Shown here piece by piece: positions 16,031 through 25,296 of a stretch of 34,901 nucleotides of DNA. This DNA comes from Bradymonadales bacterium (GTDB taxonomy: Bacteria > Bdellovibrionota > UBA2394), in NCBI GenBank assembly GCA_007693605.1, contig REDG01000063.1, positions 1 to 34,901 on the forward strand, given 5' to 3'. Position numbers and translations under genes: made by a program. Numbering within the stretch: position 1 is the stretch's first letter; every line of letters starts with the position of its first letter. A model generated the notes under the pieces. The model did no database searches, was not told the origin of the DNA, and was given only the letters and a program-made list of their open reading frames with translations.

Positions 16031-17635
16031 GTGAAAATTGAAATGAAAGAAGGCTCGGTTTATGGGCCTCAGCTCATGGGCGCTCATTTGATTCGAGGAA
16101 AATTCGTTCGTGAGGGAAGTGAATTCTTACAGTCTTTCAATTCGGCGAATCACGAAGACCTTTTGGGTGAGTTTCCTGTCGCCGGAGAGTCGCAGATTCA
16201 GCAGGCGGTTTCAGCGGCACAGGATGCCTTTGAGAAGTGGAAGAAGACTCCGGCACCCATTCGCGGCAGCTTTATTGGACGACTCTCTCAGATTCTAGAA
16301 CGAGAGAAAGAGCCCTTAGCCAGAATCATCACCCGAGAGATCGGAAAACCTTTGAAGGAGTCTTTGGGTGAGGTTCAAGAGGCCATCGACACGGCCCAGT
16401 TTTTTCAATCTGAGGGGCGACGGCTTTACGGACAAACAGTGCCATCGGAGTTGCCAGACAAAGAGTTGATGACTTATCGCCGACCTCTAGGGGTGTGCTT
16501 GATGATTACGGCGAGCAATTTCCCCTTTGCCGTTCCGAGCTGGAAAATCATTCCTGCACTACTGACCGGAAACTCTGTGATTTGGAAGCCCTCGCAAGAC
16601 GCGCCAGCGACGGCCTTAAGCTTTGCGCTCTGCTTTCTAGAGGCGGGCTTTCCTGACGGAGTAATCAATCTCTTGTTCGGAGACGGCAAGACAGGAGAGG
16701 CCCTCATGTCTTTTGTCGAGAAGTCAAAGATTCACAAGGTTTCATTTACTGGAAGTTCTGCCGTGGGCCGAAAAATCGGGGAGGTCTGTGGGAGGGCCCT
16801 ACAAACTCCTTCGTTGGAGTTGGGAGGAAAAAATCCGCTGATTCTCGATGAATCGGCAGACCTTCAAAAGGCTGTTCCCACCAGTATCGTCTCTTGTTTC
16901 GGAACGGCTGGGCAACGCTGCACCTCGACCGGAAACATTATCGTACACGAAAAGATCTATGACCGCTTTGAGAAGGCCTTTCTCGAAGCCATCCGTAATA
17001 TAAAGATCGGAAACCCCTTGCTTCATCCCGAAGCCTTGTACGGTCCTCTTTTTGCAGAAAGGTACCTTCAGACTTTTCTAGATCATCTCAACTGGGGAGA
17101 AAAGGAAGGCGCAAAGCGGCTGACGGGAAAGGGTCGAATCACCAAAGATGAGATGTCTCCGCACTTTGTGGGAGAAAATCCTGATCAGGGTTGGTTCGTG
17201 GAGCCAACACTTTGGGCGGCCGTTCGACCCTCAATGAGACTCTTTCAAGAAGAGATTTTTGGGCCGACCGTGAATCTGGTGAAAGCCAAGAGTTTCGAAG
17301 AGGCTCTCTCTTTTGCGAATGATCATGCCTATGGTTTGTCGTCGGCCATCTTCACTCAAAACCCACTTCATATGCTCCGATTTAAAGAGGGGATTGAGGC
17401 GGGCATGAGTAGCATCAACAACTCTACGACTGGAGCCGAGGCTCATCTGCCTTTTGGGGGCACAAAAGCGTCGGGCAACGGCACTCGTGAAAGCGGCATT
17501 TGGGTGCTAGACAGTTATACGCGCTGGCATGCTGTCAATGTAGATCTTGCCAGCGGCCTTCAGCTTGCTCAAATGGATGTAGACTACGGCCGAGCCGGTG
17601 AGAAACAGGATTTTTCAGACTGGGTAAAAGTTTAA
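16031..17635 (+). CDS. Aldehyde dehydrogenase, likely aminoadipate-semialdehyde (piperideine-6-carboxylate) dehydrogenase
   Basis: The 534-residue NAD(P)-dependent aldehyde dehydrogenase starts at GTG 16031 after a strong AGAGGAGG. Visible features are the cofactor-binding ITASNFPFAVPSWKI (159-173), FTGSSAVGRKIG (239-250), the general base Glu263 in LELGGKN, the catalytic Cys297 in GTAGQRCTS and the late LPFGGTKASGNG segment. Placed 23 bp after the lysine aminotransferase, it most likely oxidises the aminotransferase product to 2-aminoadipate, completing the entry of lysine into catabolism. Family motifs alone would not distinguish this from other ALDH substrates; the assignment rests on context. 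It converges on the next gene with only 22 bp between stops. Confidence 0.87.
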   Translation: MKIEMKEGSVYGPQLMGAHLIRGKFVREGSEFLQSFNSANHEDLLGEFPVAGESQIQQAVSAAQDAFEKWKKTPAPIRGSFIGRLSQILEREKEPLARIITREIGKPLKESLGEVQEAIDTAQFFQSEGRRLYGQTVPSELPDKELMTYRRPLGVCLMITASNFPFAVPSWKIIPALLTGNSVIWKPSQDAPATALSFALCFLEAGFPDGVINLLFGDGKTGEALMSFVEKSKIHKVSFTGSSAVGRKIGEVCGRALQTPSLELGGKNPLILDESADLQKAVPTSIVSCFGTAGQRCTSTGNIIVHEKIYDRFEKAFLEAIRNIKIGNPLLHPEALYGPLFAERYLQTFLDHLNWGEKEGAKRLTGKGRITKDEMSPHFVGENPDQGWFVEPTLWAAVRPSMRLFQEEIFGPTVNLVKAKSFEEALSFANDHAYGLSSAIFTQNPLHMLRFKEGIEAGMSSINNSTTGAEAHLPFGGTKASGNGTRESGIWVLDSYTRWHAVNVDLASGLQLAQMDVDYGRAGEKQDFSDWVKV

Positions 17636-17657
17636 AGGGGCCTATCTTTTCGAAGGT

Positions 17658-19229
17658 CTAGATTGGAGGCGTAATGCCCGAAGTTCCAATCTGCGCCACA
17701 TTATCCTGACAGCTCCTGATCCGAGCCCCGCGCCTATCCACGATCTGAGCCAGGCTCCTTGTCGGACCCAGTCCAAAGGGCCACTTCTGATAGCTCAACA
17801 AAAAAATCTCTTCGAGAAAGTGACCATTCCTATTTTTAAACTCATCCCCGACGACGCGCTCCCAAAGAAGCCAAAGGTCACTGAAGTTCTTCACAAAAAG
17901 TCTGGCGCTAGAATTCGAGATCGTCCGAAACTCTCGCTCTCGCTGATTTGAAGTCTCTTCTGTGACAGGAAGCTCTGTTCTTAAAATCTCAAAACAGCGC
18001 TGAACAAGCTGTTCCATCTTTTGGTCATCCCATTCTTCCATATCCCTAGCAGACTCCAAGAGCTGAGCGAGTCGCTCAACAATCACATCAGACAATTCCA
18101 CCGCCGCCTCTGAAACAAAGCGCTCCCTCTCATTCTCTTGTAAGAGCCATTTCATTTCATATAAATCATCAAGAAGCTCGGCCGGCGAAGTCGGAACCGG
18201 ATTGCTTAAGACCACCGCCAATCTAAAACGAAGATTCCAGAAATCCTTCAGCCGTCTGTCTCCCCAAACCAGCTTCGAGAGCTTCTGGGCTCTCTTTGGG
18301 TAGAAGTTCCCTAAAAACTTGAGCCGACTTTGCAGCAGTCGATCTTCCCACTCCTGTCTGAACTCGTTCACTTTTTCTTCAGACCAATACCCACGATCAG
18401 GAGCGAGCTGTTCGATACGACCAAGCAGAGTCTGAATGTCTAAGGAACTCATTCGAAACTGAATCCACAGCTCATAGGCATCGAGAAGCGCCCACGACAA
18501 GGACCGCTCCAGTTCCCTGCTGCTAACCACAAGAGTTCGAAAACCTACCAGTTCATAAAAACTGACTCGAGACCAATTCTCTCTCAGCCAAGCTCGAAAG
18601 AACTCTGAATGTAGGGACTCAATCTTTGATCTCTCCAGGTCAATCTCTCTGTCTCTTGCCTCTAGCCAAGGAATCAATTGCTCGTTTGTCGGCCAATCAA
18701 ATCCTTTGCTAAGTTGATAAAGCCTCAAAAAATTCATCTTAAAGTCGTTAGAACTCATGCCCTGCAGAAGGTCAGGAGAATGGCTCACAAACTCAAGACT
18801 AAGAATCGCAAACAGCCTAACCCAGTCTGACAGGTGTAAATTCTGAGCTTCTGAGCGGCGAAGCTCCTCTTCATAGAAGCTAATCAGCTTCCCATAATAG
18901 AAGTCCCCTGAGGCTTCGAGCTCCAAGACCTTCTCCCCCAACTCAAAGATTTCTCCAGGTCTAACAAGTCTTCCGTGCCTATCAAGCTCAAGAACGAAAT
19001 CTAAAGTGCTCGCAAGCTGCTCGGCCCCTCTCTCTCGAATCTTCTGAACGGACTCACTGAGTTCTGGTTTTAATTGAAAATCCGAAAGGCTTAGGCTCTC
19101 TTCTATGTCCGAAGCCTGAGAGCCCGACACAGTCAGGCACAGGCCAAACAAAAGCCAAAGGCCTAAGGCAATCCGACGGAAACTGGTGCCAGAAACTTGG
19201 CCAGTCTTTGAATCTCTAGAGCTAAGCAC
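17658..19229 (-). CDS. Exported helical protein of unknown function
   Basis: I do not recognise this protein. After a signal peptide (RRIALGLWLLFGLCLTVSG, cleavage probably after SQA) there are about 485 residues. They are almost wholly predicted helical, rich in Leu, Glu, Arg and Trp, with no obvious catalytic motif. The charged Leu-rich helices look like a helical-repeat or scaffold fold. The last 40 residues are less regular and contain one Cys. The start is uncertain: ATG 19247 has no ribosome site, while GTG 19229 is preceded by GGGGAAGGGG and is used here, giving 523 residues. It follows the LpoA-like lipoprotein by about 190 bp on the same strand, separated by a repeat, so a role in the envelope is plausible but unproven. 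Confidence 0.7.
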   Translation of the reverse strand: MLSSRDSKTGQVSGTSFRRIALGLWLLFGLCLTVSGSQASDIEESLSLSDFQLKPELSESVQKIRERGAEQLASTLDFVLELDRHGRLVRPGEIFELGEKVLELEASGDFYYGKLISFYEEELRRSEAQNLHLSDWVRLFAILSLEFVSHSPDLLQGMSSNDFKMNFLRLYQLSKGFDWPTNEQLIPWLEARDREIDLERSKIESLHSEFFRAWLRENWSRVSFYELVGFRTLVVSSRELERSLSWALLDAYELWIQFRMSSLDIQTLLGRIEQLAPDRGYWSEEKVNEFRQEWEDRLLQSRLKFLGNFYPKRAQKLSKLVWGDRRLKDFWNLRFRLAVVLSNPVPTSPAELLDDLYEMKWLLQENERERFVSEAAVELSDVIVERLAQLLESARDMEEWDDQKMEQLVQRCFEILRTELPVTEETSNQREREFRTISNSSARLFVKNFSDLWLLWERVVGDEFKNRNGHFLEEIFLLSYQKWPFGLGPTRSLAQIVDRRGARIRSCQDNVAQIGTSGITPPI

Positions 19230-19277
19230 TGCCCCTTCCCCTATCATAGGCTGCTAGATCCATCTAGAGCCTTTTCT

Positions 19278-19397
19278 GGGGGCTGCTGCTAAGGGCCTAT
19301 ACTCTTTGTCGGCTTCGTCGCTCCGCTGCTCACTTCCTAGCCTCCGCGCGCCTAAACCCTTATCGCCAGCCCCCCAAGAAGTGACACTAAAGGCCCA
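19278..19397 (-). repeat. GGGCCCTTA intergenic repeat, copy D (diverged, minus orientation)
   Basis: On the minus strand it reads TGGGCCTTTAGTG, a loop, GGGGGGCTGGCGATAAGGG, then a linker with GGAAGTGAGCAGCGGAGCGA, and closes with ATAGGCCCTTAGCAGC. The order of blocks is the same as in the copies at 29510 and 34714, with many substitutions. It fills most of the gap between the LpoA-like gene and the exported helical protein. The rest of 19230-19417 shows no gene. Confidence 0.6.
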
Positions 19398-19417
19398 TTC
19401 CTGGATAGCCGAGAAGC

Positions 19418-21103
19418 CTAGCGAATGAGCTGAAAGGACCCGTCTCTGACGACCATGAAGCGGGGCTGACGACGAATCTCGTTTTCAACGCTGTAGAGAT
19501 CCCCTGTCAGGCCCTCGAAAGCCCTTAGCCTCCGGATAGACTGGGTCATCGCCTCTCGATCGAGAGCACCCCTTCCCTCCTGCAACATCTGGTCGGCGAG
19601 CATCAGGGCGACATCAAAGGCCTCTGCTGCCAGGCGACTAGGCTCTCGGTTGGTCTTCCGTCGAAAGCTCTCCACAAAAAAACGAGTCGGCACCGTTCTC
19701 TCAGAGGCCACAAAGCTTTCCGTAAAAATCACGCCTTCCGCGTGGTTCTGGCCCCTCTCGATCAATCGCGAGTCGTGCAAGCTCGACAAACCAACTACTT
19801 GCAATCCATAAACCCTCAAGAAGGGGAGTGTTGGCATCAAAAGTCCCACCGTATCGGCCTGGTCTGGCACAAACAAAACCTCGAAATTGTAAATCGGAGG
19901 AAGTTCATCCAGACTACGAACGCAATTGGGTCGAGGGTCTTCTTCTCGACAAAGTTCATGCGACCTCGCCCGTGGAAGATCGAGACGAAGCATCTTTTGC
20001 AGGGGCTCTTTAAAGTCCGTTGCGCCTTCGGGGTAAATCCCCACCTCTGTCACTTGAAGGCCAAATTTGGGAAACTCCTCTTGGGCAATCTTTGCGGCAT
20101 CCCAACCATAAGAAGAATCAGGAAACAAAACTCCTATTCGACTCACTCTCAATTGCCGGCGCAAAAATGCGCCCAGGCTTCGTATCTGATCTGTCAGAGT
20201 TAAGGTGGATCTGAAATTATAGTTTCCGAAAAAGTTCAAATCCTCGCGAGGAGCCAAGGAAATTGTCGGCACCCGCATGATTTGAGATCTTTCGAAAACA
20301 TACTCGCTAGCCCGATTGCTCAGTGGGCCGATCAATGCCGTTACCGATTCGTCTAGAACTAAGCGCTGAAAAGCCTCTAACAACTGGGCATCCGAAGCCC
20401 CCGTATCATGAACGACAAACTCAACTCCTCGCGTGTAATCCAACTCGCTGACAATCTGAATGGCCGTAAAAACTTCTTCTCCAAAGCTCGCCAAATCTCC
20501 CGAAAGGGGCAGAAGCACTCCAATTTTTCTTGAAGCCCTCAACTCACCCACCTGCCGCATGTCCAAAAGCTCTCGCGCCCGCTCTGCCAGATCGGTGACT
20601 CCGTCCGGCTCAACAAACTCCAGCCAACGCATGCCGTCTTGCACCGCTCCCGTTCGCAGCCCCGTCAAATAAAGTTGATAGTAGGCCACATTTCGGCCCA
20701 AACGAGTTTCGGCCCGAGACACAATCCTCTCAAGGGATCGACGCGAAAGCGGTGGATTCTGTACAAAGTTTGTCAGGTCTTGAGAGAACTCAGTCCCCAA
20801 GCCAGAAGTCATGCGACCGTTGTCTTGCAAAAGCTTCGCCCACTGATCGAGCCACAAGAAGCGCTGAATTCTTTCGTCTTCTCTCTCCGTTGGATTTTGC
20901 CGAATATACAGGAGCCCCTGTCTCAAAGACTCCAATGGACTGTCAGATTGGGGTCGCTCCGGAACACCGGCCGCAGGCCGATCCATACCGGGCCGAACGC
21001 AAGCCCCGACGATCAAAATGCCAAAGAGTAATGCAAAACTAAGAAGATTCGTCGCCCTGCGCGGTCTGACCGTAAAGCTTCTCAGCCATCTCGTGAGCGG
21101 CAT
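19418..21103 (-). CDS. LpoA-like periplasmic-binding-fold lipoprotein (penicillin-binding protein activator family)
   Basis: The protein has a lipoprotein signal ending in ILIVGAC (lipid-modified Cys about residue 35 of 561). A TPR-like helical region follows, then a type 1 periplasmic-binding domain beginning [19 protein letters not shown]. Further landmarks are [37 protein letters not shown] and [16 protein letters not shown]. Members resemble LpoA, which activates peptidoglycan synthase from the outer membrane, and also ABC amino-acid-binding proteins. No transporter genes are nearby, which favours the LpoA-like role. ATG 21103 is inside the 3' end of dnaK (65-base overlap) and has no clear ribosome site. 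The longer ATG at 21181 would overlap by 143 bases. Confidence 0.75.
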   Translation of the reverse strand: MPLTRWLRSFTVRPRRATNLLSFALLFGILIVGACVRPGMDRPAAGVPERPQSDSPLESLRQGLLYIRQNPTEREDERIQRFLWLDQWAKLLQDNGRMTSGLGTEFSQDLTNFVQNPPLSRRSLERIVSRAETRLGRNVAYYQLYLTGLRTGAVQDGMRWLEFVEPDGVTDLAERARELLDMRQVGELRASRKIGVLLPLSGDLASFGEEVFTAIQIVSELDYTRGVEFVVHDTGASDAQLLEAFQRLVLDESVTALIGPLSNRASEYVFERSQIMRVPTISLAPREDLNFFGNYNFRSTLTLTDQIRSLGAFLRRQLRVSRIGVLFPDSSYGWDAAKIAQEEFPKFGLQVTEVGIYPEGATDFKEPLQKMLRLDLPRARSHELCREEDPRPNCVRSLDELPPIYNFEVLFVPDQADTVGLLMPTLPFLRVYGLQVVGLSSLHDSRLIERGQNHAEGVIFTESFVASERTVPTRFFVESFRRKTNREPSRLAAEAFDVALMLADQMLQEGRGALDREAMTQSIRRLRAFEGLTGDLYSVENEIRRQPRFMVVRDGSFQLIR

Positions 21104-22865
21104 CGTTAAGTTCAGACTTAGCCGACTCCAACTCTGAGACTTCTGTTGAATCCAGGGCTTTTTTCGCTTTTGCCACCGCATGAGAAACCAACTCTACAAG
21201 CTCAGAAGTTAGCTCGTTTTGAAACTCATTGATAGACTTTTCTGAGGTAAAGATGAGGCTCTCTAGCTCATTTCTAAGCTCTAAAAGCTGCTTCGCGATC
21301 GCATCGTCTGAAGCATATTTTTCAGCCTCTTGAATGATGGACTGAATCTGACTTTCGGTCAAACCGCTCGAGCTTGTGACCTTGATGGCCTGCTCTCTTT
21401 TGGTACCCAAGTCGGCCGCCTTCACATGAACGATCCCATTCGAGTCGATAGAAAAGGTCACTTCGATCTGAGGAACTCCCCGAGGTGCAGGCGGAATATC
21501 CGTCAGCTCAAACCTGGCCAAGCTCTGGTTGTGATCCGCCAAATCTCTCTCGCCTTGCAAAACATGAACACTCACAAAACTCTGATTCTCTTGAGCGGTC
21601 GTGAACACCTTCGACTTCTTCGTGGGAATGGTGGTGTTTCTGTCGATAATGCGAGTGAAAACTCCTCCAGCCGTTTCGACTCCTAAAGAAAGAGGGGTGA
21701 CATCCAAAAGCACAACATCAGACACCTCCCCAGACAAGATTCCACCCTGCACGCTGGCACCAATGGCCACGACCTCGTCAGGGTTCAATGAAACATCTCC
21801 GGCCTTCCCAAAAATTTGTTTCACCTTTTCCTGAACGGCAGGCATCCGGGTCATTCCACCCACCATCAAAACCTTTGAGAGTTGATCTGCCGAAACTCCG
21901 GCATCTGCTAAGGCTTGCTCACAAGGTTGGGCCAAGCGATCTACGAGATCGCGACAGATTTCATTAAGTTGAGAGCGGCTCATTTTCACTTTTAAGTGCT
22001 TGGGAGCCCCCTCCTTCGAAGTGATAAACGGAAGCTCAATCTGGGTTTGATCTGAAGATGAGAGTTCGTGCTTTGCTTTCTCGGCAGCCTCTTTTACTCG
22101 CTGCAAAGCCAGGGGGTCTTTCTTAAGGTCAATGCCCTCTTGCTTGTTAAACTCGTCGATCAAGAAATTCATGATGCGAAGGTCAAAGTCTTCTCCTCCC
22201 AAAAAAGTGTCGCCATTGGTGGACTTCACTTCGTAAACGCCCTCGCTCAACTCTAAAATGGAAATATCGAAAGTTCCTCCGCCCAAATCGAAGACGGCCA
22301 GCTTCTCAACCCCCGCCGCCTCGCGCCCGTAGGCGAGAGCCGCGGCCGTGGGCTCGTTAATGATTCGCTTCACATCAAGGCCCGCGATTTTTCCGGCATC
22401 CTTCGTCGCCTGTCTTTGTGCGTCGTTAAAGTAGGCGGGCACTGTGATCACCGCCTCTGAGACTTCTTGCCCCAAATACTCCTCGGCAACTTCCTTCATT
22501 TTTCGCAGAACAAAAGACGAAATTTCACTCGGAGCGAAGCTCTTGTCTTCTACTTTGACCCAAGCATCTCCGTTATCTGCCGCGACAATCTCGTAAGGAC
22601 TGACCTCTTTGGCTTTCTGGACGGCTTCTTCTTCGAACTTTCGTCCGATCAGTCGCTTGACGGCAAAAACGGTTCTTCGATGATTGGTCACCGCCTGTCG
22701 TTTTGCAATTTGTCCGACCAGCCGTTCTCCTGACTTCGTAAAGGCCACCATAGAAGGCGTCGTTCTCGAACCTTCTGAATTTGGAATCACAACAGGGTTG
22801 CCCGCCTCCATCACCGACACGCAGGAGTTCGTCGTCCCTAAATCAATTCCAATGGTCACGCCCAC
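21039..22865 (-). CDS. dnaK: Chaperone DnaK (Hsp70)
   Basis: The 608-residue Hsp70 has the ATPase signatures [11 protein letters not shown] (5-15), [17 protein letters not shown] (142-158) and [10 protein letters not shown] (191-200). The linker [12 protein letters not shown] leads into the substrate domain. The C-terminal helical lid is present and the tail is short, ending GDESS instead of the usual EEVKD-like end. The start is GTG 22865, five bases after the grpE stop, with AAGGA inside the end of grpE as its ribosome site. It works with GrpE and a DnaJ protein; no dnaJ is in this window. The next gene starts within its 3' end. Confidence 0.97.
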   Translation of the reverse strand: MGVTIGIDLGTTNSCVSVMEAGNPVVIPNSEGSRTTPSMVAFTKSGERLVGQIAKRQAVTNHRRTVFAVKRLIGRKFEEEAVQKAKEVSPYEIVAADNGDAWVKVEDKSFAPSEISSFVLRKMKEVAEEYLGQEVSEAVITVPAYFNDAQRQATKDAGKIAGLDVKRIINEPTAAALAYGREAAGVEKLAVFDLGGGTFDISILELSEGVYEVKSTNGDTFLGGEDFDLRIMNFLIDEFNKQEGIDLKKDPLALQRVKEAAEKAKHELSSSDQTQIELPFITSKEGAPKHLKVKMSRSQLNEICRDLVDRLAQPCEQALADAGVSADQLSKVLMVGGMTRMPAVQEKVKQIFGKAGDVSLNPDEVVAIGASVQGGILSGEVSDVVLLDVTPLSLGVETAGGVFTRIIDRNTTIPTKKSKVFTTAQENQSFVSVHVLQGERDLADHNQSLARFELTDIPPAPRGVPQIEVTFSIDSNGIVHVKAADLGTKREQAIKVTSSSGLTESQIQSIIQEAEKYASDDAIAKQLLELRNELESLIFTSEKSINEFQNELTSELVELVSHAVAKAKKALDSTEVSELESAKSELNDAAHEMAEKLYGQTAQGDESS

Positions 22866-22870
22866 TTCAT

Positions 22871-23467
22871 TCAGTCCTTCTCGTCCGATGACGCCTTGAC
22901 CACGACCACACTTGCCGGTCGCAATAATCGATCCTTCCAGCGATAGCCTCTTTTCACTTCCTCAATAATCTGCCCTTCCTTCTTAGAGGAATCGACCACC
23001 TGAGCAACCGCCTCATGCAGGTTCGGGTCAAAGACCTCTCCAACCGCCGGAACTTTCTCCAGACCCTCCGTCTGCAACCAAGTCTCCGCTTGCGAGAGAA
23101 CCATCTGCATACCCGTTGCAAGAGGGCTAGAGTCGTCTTTGGCCTGGGCCAAACCGATGGCGAGATGATCAATCAAGTCCAAAGCGCCCCTTAAAGCCTT
23201 TTCTTTGCCCAAGCGTTCCCATTCGGATCTCTCCTTCAACGCCCGCTTACGAAAATTATCGAAGTCAGCGGCCAGCCTCATATAGGCCTCTTTCGGCACA
23301 AACTGCTGCAAGTCGATCTTGGCGACCTCTTTGTTGTCTGTCTTTTGATTAGAAGCCGACTGAATGGCGCCAACCTCTTCCCTTTCATCAAGGTTTTCAA
23401 GGGCCTCTTGAATCAAATGGTCGGCAAGCTCCGAGGAGCGATCTTTCGGGTCTTTCGAATCAGGCAT
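22871..23467 (-). CDS. grpE: Nucleotide exchange factor GrpE
   Basis: GrpE releases ADP from DnaK. The 198-residue protein has an acidic, low-complexity N-terminus and a long coiled-coil helix ([20 protein letters not shown]). The compact C-terminal domain carries [12 protein letters not shown] and [16 protein letters not shown], the family signature. I chose ATG 23467 because GGAGGAG lies just upstream; the ATG at 23479 lies before that ribosome site. It leads dnaK by five bases. hemW lies 92 bp upstream on the same strand, where many bacteria have hrcA between them; there is no room for hrcA here. Confidence 0.95.
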   Translation of the reverse strand: MPDSKDPKDRSSELADHLIQEALENLDEREEVGAIQSASNQKTDNKEVAKIDLQQFVPKEAYMRLAADFDNFRKRALKERSEWERLGKEKALRGALDLIDHLAIGLAQAKDDSSPLATGMQMVLSQAETWLQTEGLEKVPAVGEVFDPNLHEAVAQVVDSSKKEGQIIEEVKRGYRWKDRLLRPASVVVVKASSDEKD

Positions 23468-23519
23468 ACTCTCCTCCATTGTACGGCCTCAGAGGAGCTA
23501 GAATCCAACAAAAAGATCC

Positions 23520-23551
23520 TTAGCGACACTCCCGAATTGAGAGTTTGGTGA
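23520..23551 (-). promoter_or_regulatory. Weak CIRCE-like inverted repeat upstream of grpE
   Basis: ACTC (23528-23531) and GAGT (23541-23544) are separated by exactly nine bases, as in the CIRCE operator (TTAGCACTC-N9-GAGTGCTAA). The left side reads TTAGCGACACTC, which contains both consensus parts with two extra bases; the right arm beyond GAGT does not match. This may be a decayed HrcA site or chance. No sigma-32-type promoter was evident in the 92-bp gap. Confidence 0.25.
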
Positions 23552-23559
23552 CAATCCCC

Positions 23560-24696
23560 TTAGACGCTCCGCACCAGACGCCCCACAACCGCGTCGATCA
23601 AAATCCATCGCCCTTCGGTCATGCGAATCTCATCGTCTCGACGCTCAATGAGTTGCTCCCGCTCCATCTCTTGGAGCAAGGCTTGGGGCCAGGCCGCATC
23701 AACTTTCAACCAAGATCTGGTTCTAAAGTTCAAATACAAGCTCTCTAGTTTTTGCTGCTCTTCATCGAGATTTTCTCTCTCGTCCACACCATCCTCAGAA
23801 GAAAGCCAGTCTGAAATGGAGCGGCAATTCCAAGATCGCACGGGACGATCATTTTCTCGCCAATAAGCATGGGCCCCCGGGCCGAGAGCGAGATAAGAGG
23901 ATGAAGGATCCCAATAGTTTTTGTTGTGCAGACTCTCTCGCCCAGGCTTGGCGAAATTAGAAACCTCATAATGTAAAAATCCGGCTTCTGAGGTTCGAGC
24001 ACACAGATGCTGATACATTTCTTCTACCAGGGTTTCACTTGCCCAGCGCTTCTGCAAAAACTTTGATTTGAGCCAAGGGTGACCCGGCTGGAGGGTCAAA
24101 AGATAAACAGACAGATGATCTGGATCGAATTGAAGTGCCATTTCAAGGTCGTCAGAAAAATCTTTGAGCCCCTGATCGGGCAAGCCAAACATGAGATCGA
24201 TATTGAGCTGTAGGCCCAAGTCCTTCACTTTTGAGAGCCCGGACTCGATATGCGAGCAAGTGGCAAGTCGTTCGAGCCTTTTCAAAATGTTCGCACGAAA
24301 GCTTTGAACGCCCAAACTCACCCGACTCCCTCCCAGATTTTTGAAGCTTTGCAGAAAGTCTTGGTTCAAAGACTCAGGATTTGCCTCGACAGTCCACTCC
24401 TCTAGATTCTCAAGGTCATAAAAGGTCTGTAACTTTTTGGACAGATCATGAAGCTCCGTCGGCCTTAACAGAGAGGGAGTGCCCCCTCCCAGATACAGAG
24501 TACGCAAGGGCGCTTTGGAAGACTCTGGCAGCCATTTTTTCAAATGAGCTTCGAACTTCTCTATCCATCGAGCATTGAAGTCGGGGTGGTTCTTGGAACG
24601 GTAGACATTAAAGTCACAATATGAACAGACATGCTGACATAAGGGGTAGTGCAGGTAGAGGGATTCAGGTATAGAAGTGGCGTGAAGAAGACCCAT
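23560..24696 (-). CDS. hemW: HemW-family radical SAM protein (heme chaperone, formerly CPO-like)
   Basis: The 378-residue protein begins IPESLYLHYPLC and has the radical SAM cluster motif CX3CX2C (C20, C24, C27) in CQHVCSYCDFN. Then come LRTLYLGGGTPSLL, TVEANPES, SRVSLGVQSF and NIDLMFGLPDQ, all typical of the HemW branch. HemW resembles coproporphyrinogen dehydrogenase HemN but binds heme and delivers it to respiratory enzymes. The motif ends in YCDFN, with no extra Cys of the HemN kind. ATG 24696 is the last ATG before the SAM motif. It overlaps the divergent rlmE start by 15 bases. An upstream ATG at 24774 would reach further into rlmE. Confidence 0.9.
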   Translation of the reverse strand: MGLLHATSIPESLYLHYPLCQHVCSYCDFNVYRSKNHPDFNARWIEKFEAHLKKWLPESSKAPLRTLYLGGGTPSLLRPTELHDLSKKLQTFYDLENLEEWTVEANPESLNQDFLQSFKNLGGSRVSLGVQSFRANILKRLERLATCSHIESGLSKVKDLGLQLNIDLMFGLPDQGLKDFSDDLEMALQFDPDHLSVYLLTLQPGHPWLKSKFLQKRWASETLVEEMYQHLCARTSEAGFLHYEVSNFAKPGRESLHNKNYWDPSSSYLALGPGAHAYWRENDRPVRSWNCRSISDWLSSEDGVDERENLDEEQQKLESLYLNFRTRSWLKVDAAWPQALLQEMEREQLIERRDDEIRMTEGRWILIDAVVGRLVRSV

Positions 24697-25287
24697 GTTA
24701 AAGACTTTTATTTCTACAAAGCAAAGCGAGAAAAGTACTCTGCCCGAAGCGTTTATAAGCTCAAGAACATTCAAGAGAAATACAAGCTCATTTCAAGAGG
24801 AAATCGAGTGCTTGACCTGGGGGCCTCGCCAGGCAGCTGGACGGAGTATTTGGTCGAACTTATTGGAAAGACAGGTCTTTTGGTAGCCCTGGATGAGAGA
24901 GACCTCTCAATCACAGCGAAAGCGAAGATCAAAAAGAGGGGCTGTGATTTTTTGTTTTTTCAGCAGTCGATCTTTGAGCCCCTGCCCAAGAAATTGGCGG
25001 CGCTGCAGTTTGACTGCGTTGTCAGCGACTTAGCGCCTCTCACTTCAGGCCCAAAACTTGTCGATTCGGCTAGATCGCTTGAGTTGGTGAATCGGGCCTT
25101 CGATATTGCTCAGGCCCAGCTCAAAGTAGGCGGTCATTTCGTGGTGAAGCTCTTTCAGTCGCCAGACAGCGTAGAAACCGCCAAATCCTGGGAAAAGGCC
25201 TTCAAATTGGCGAAACTTTACAAGCCCCCCTCCACCCACAAAGAATCTAAGGAGATCTACTTTGTCGGACGCCACCTTCTGCCTTAA
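24682..25287 (+). CDS. rlmE: 23S rRNA 2'-O-methyltransferase RlmE (FtsJ/RrmJ family)
   Basis: RlmE methylates the ribose of U2552 in 23S rRNA, helping large-subunit assembly. The 201-residue protein has the FtsJ fold with the SAM motif VLDLGASPGSW at 43-53. The catalytic K-D-K-E tetrad is K26 (SVYKL), D116 (VVSDLAPL), K156 (FVVKLFQ) and E191 (SKEIYFVG). I chose GTG 24682, which gives the normal N-terminal length; the region has no strong ribosome site. The start overlaps the start of hemW on the other strand. The gene leads a short run with a bamD-like and a TPR gene, nine bases and then a 4-base overlap apart. Confidence 0.9.
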   Translation: MKKTHVKDFYFYKAKREKYSARSVYKLKNIQEKYKLISRGNRVLDLGASPGSWTEYLVELIGKTGLLVALDERDLSITAKAKIKKRGCDFLFFQQSIFEPLPKKLAALQFDCVVSDLAPLTSGPKLVDSARSLELVNRAFDIAQAQLKVGGHFVVKLFQSPDSVETAKSWEKAFKLAKLYKPPSTHKESKEIYFVGRHLLP

Positions 25288-25296
25288 AGTGGGGCC

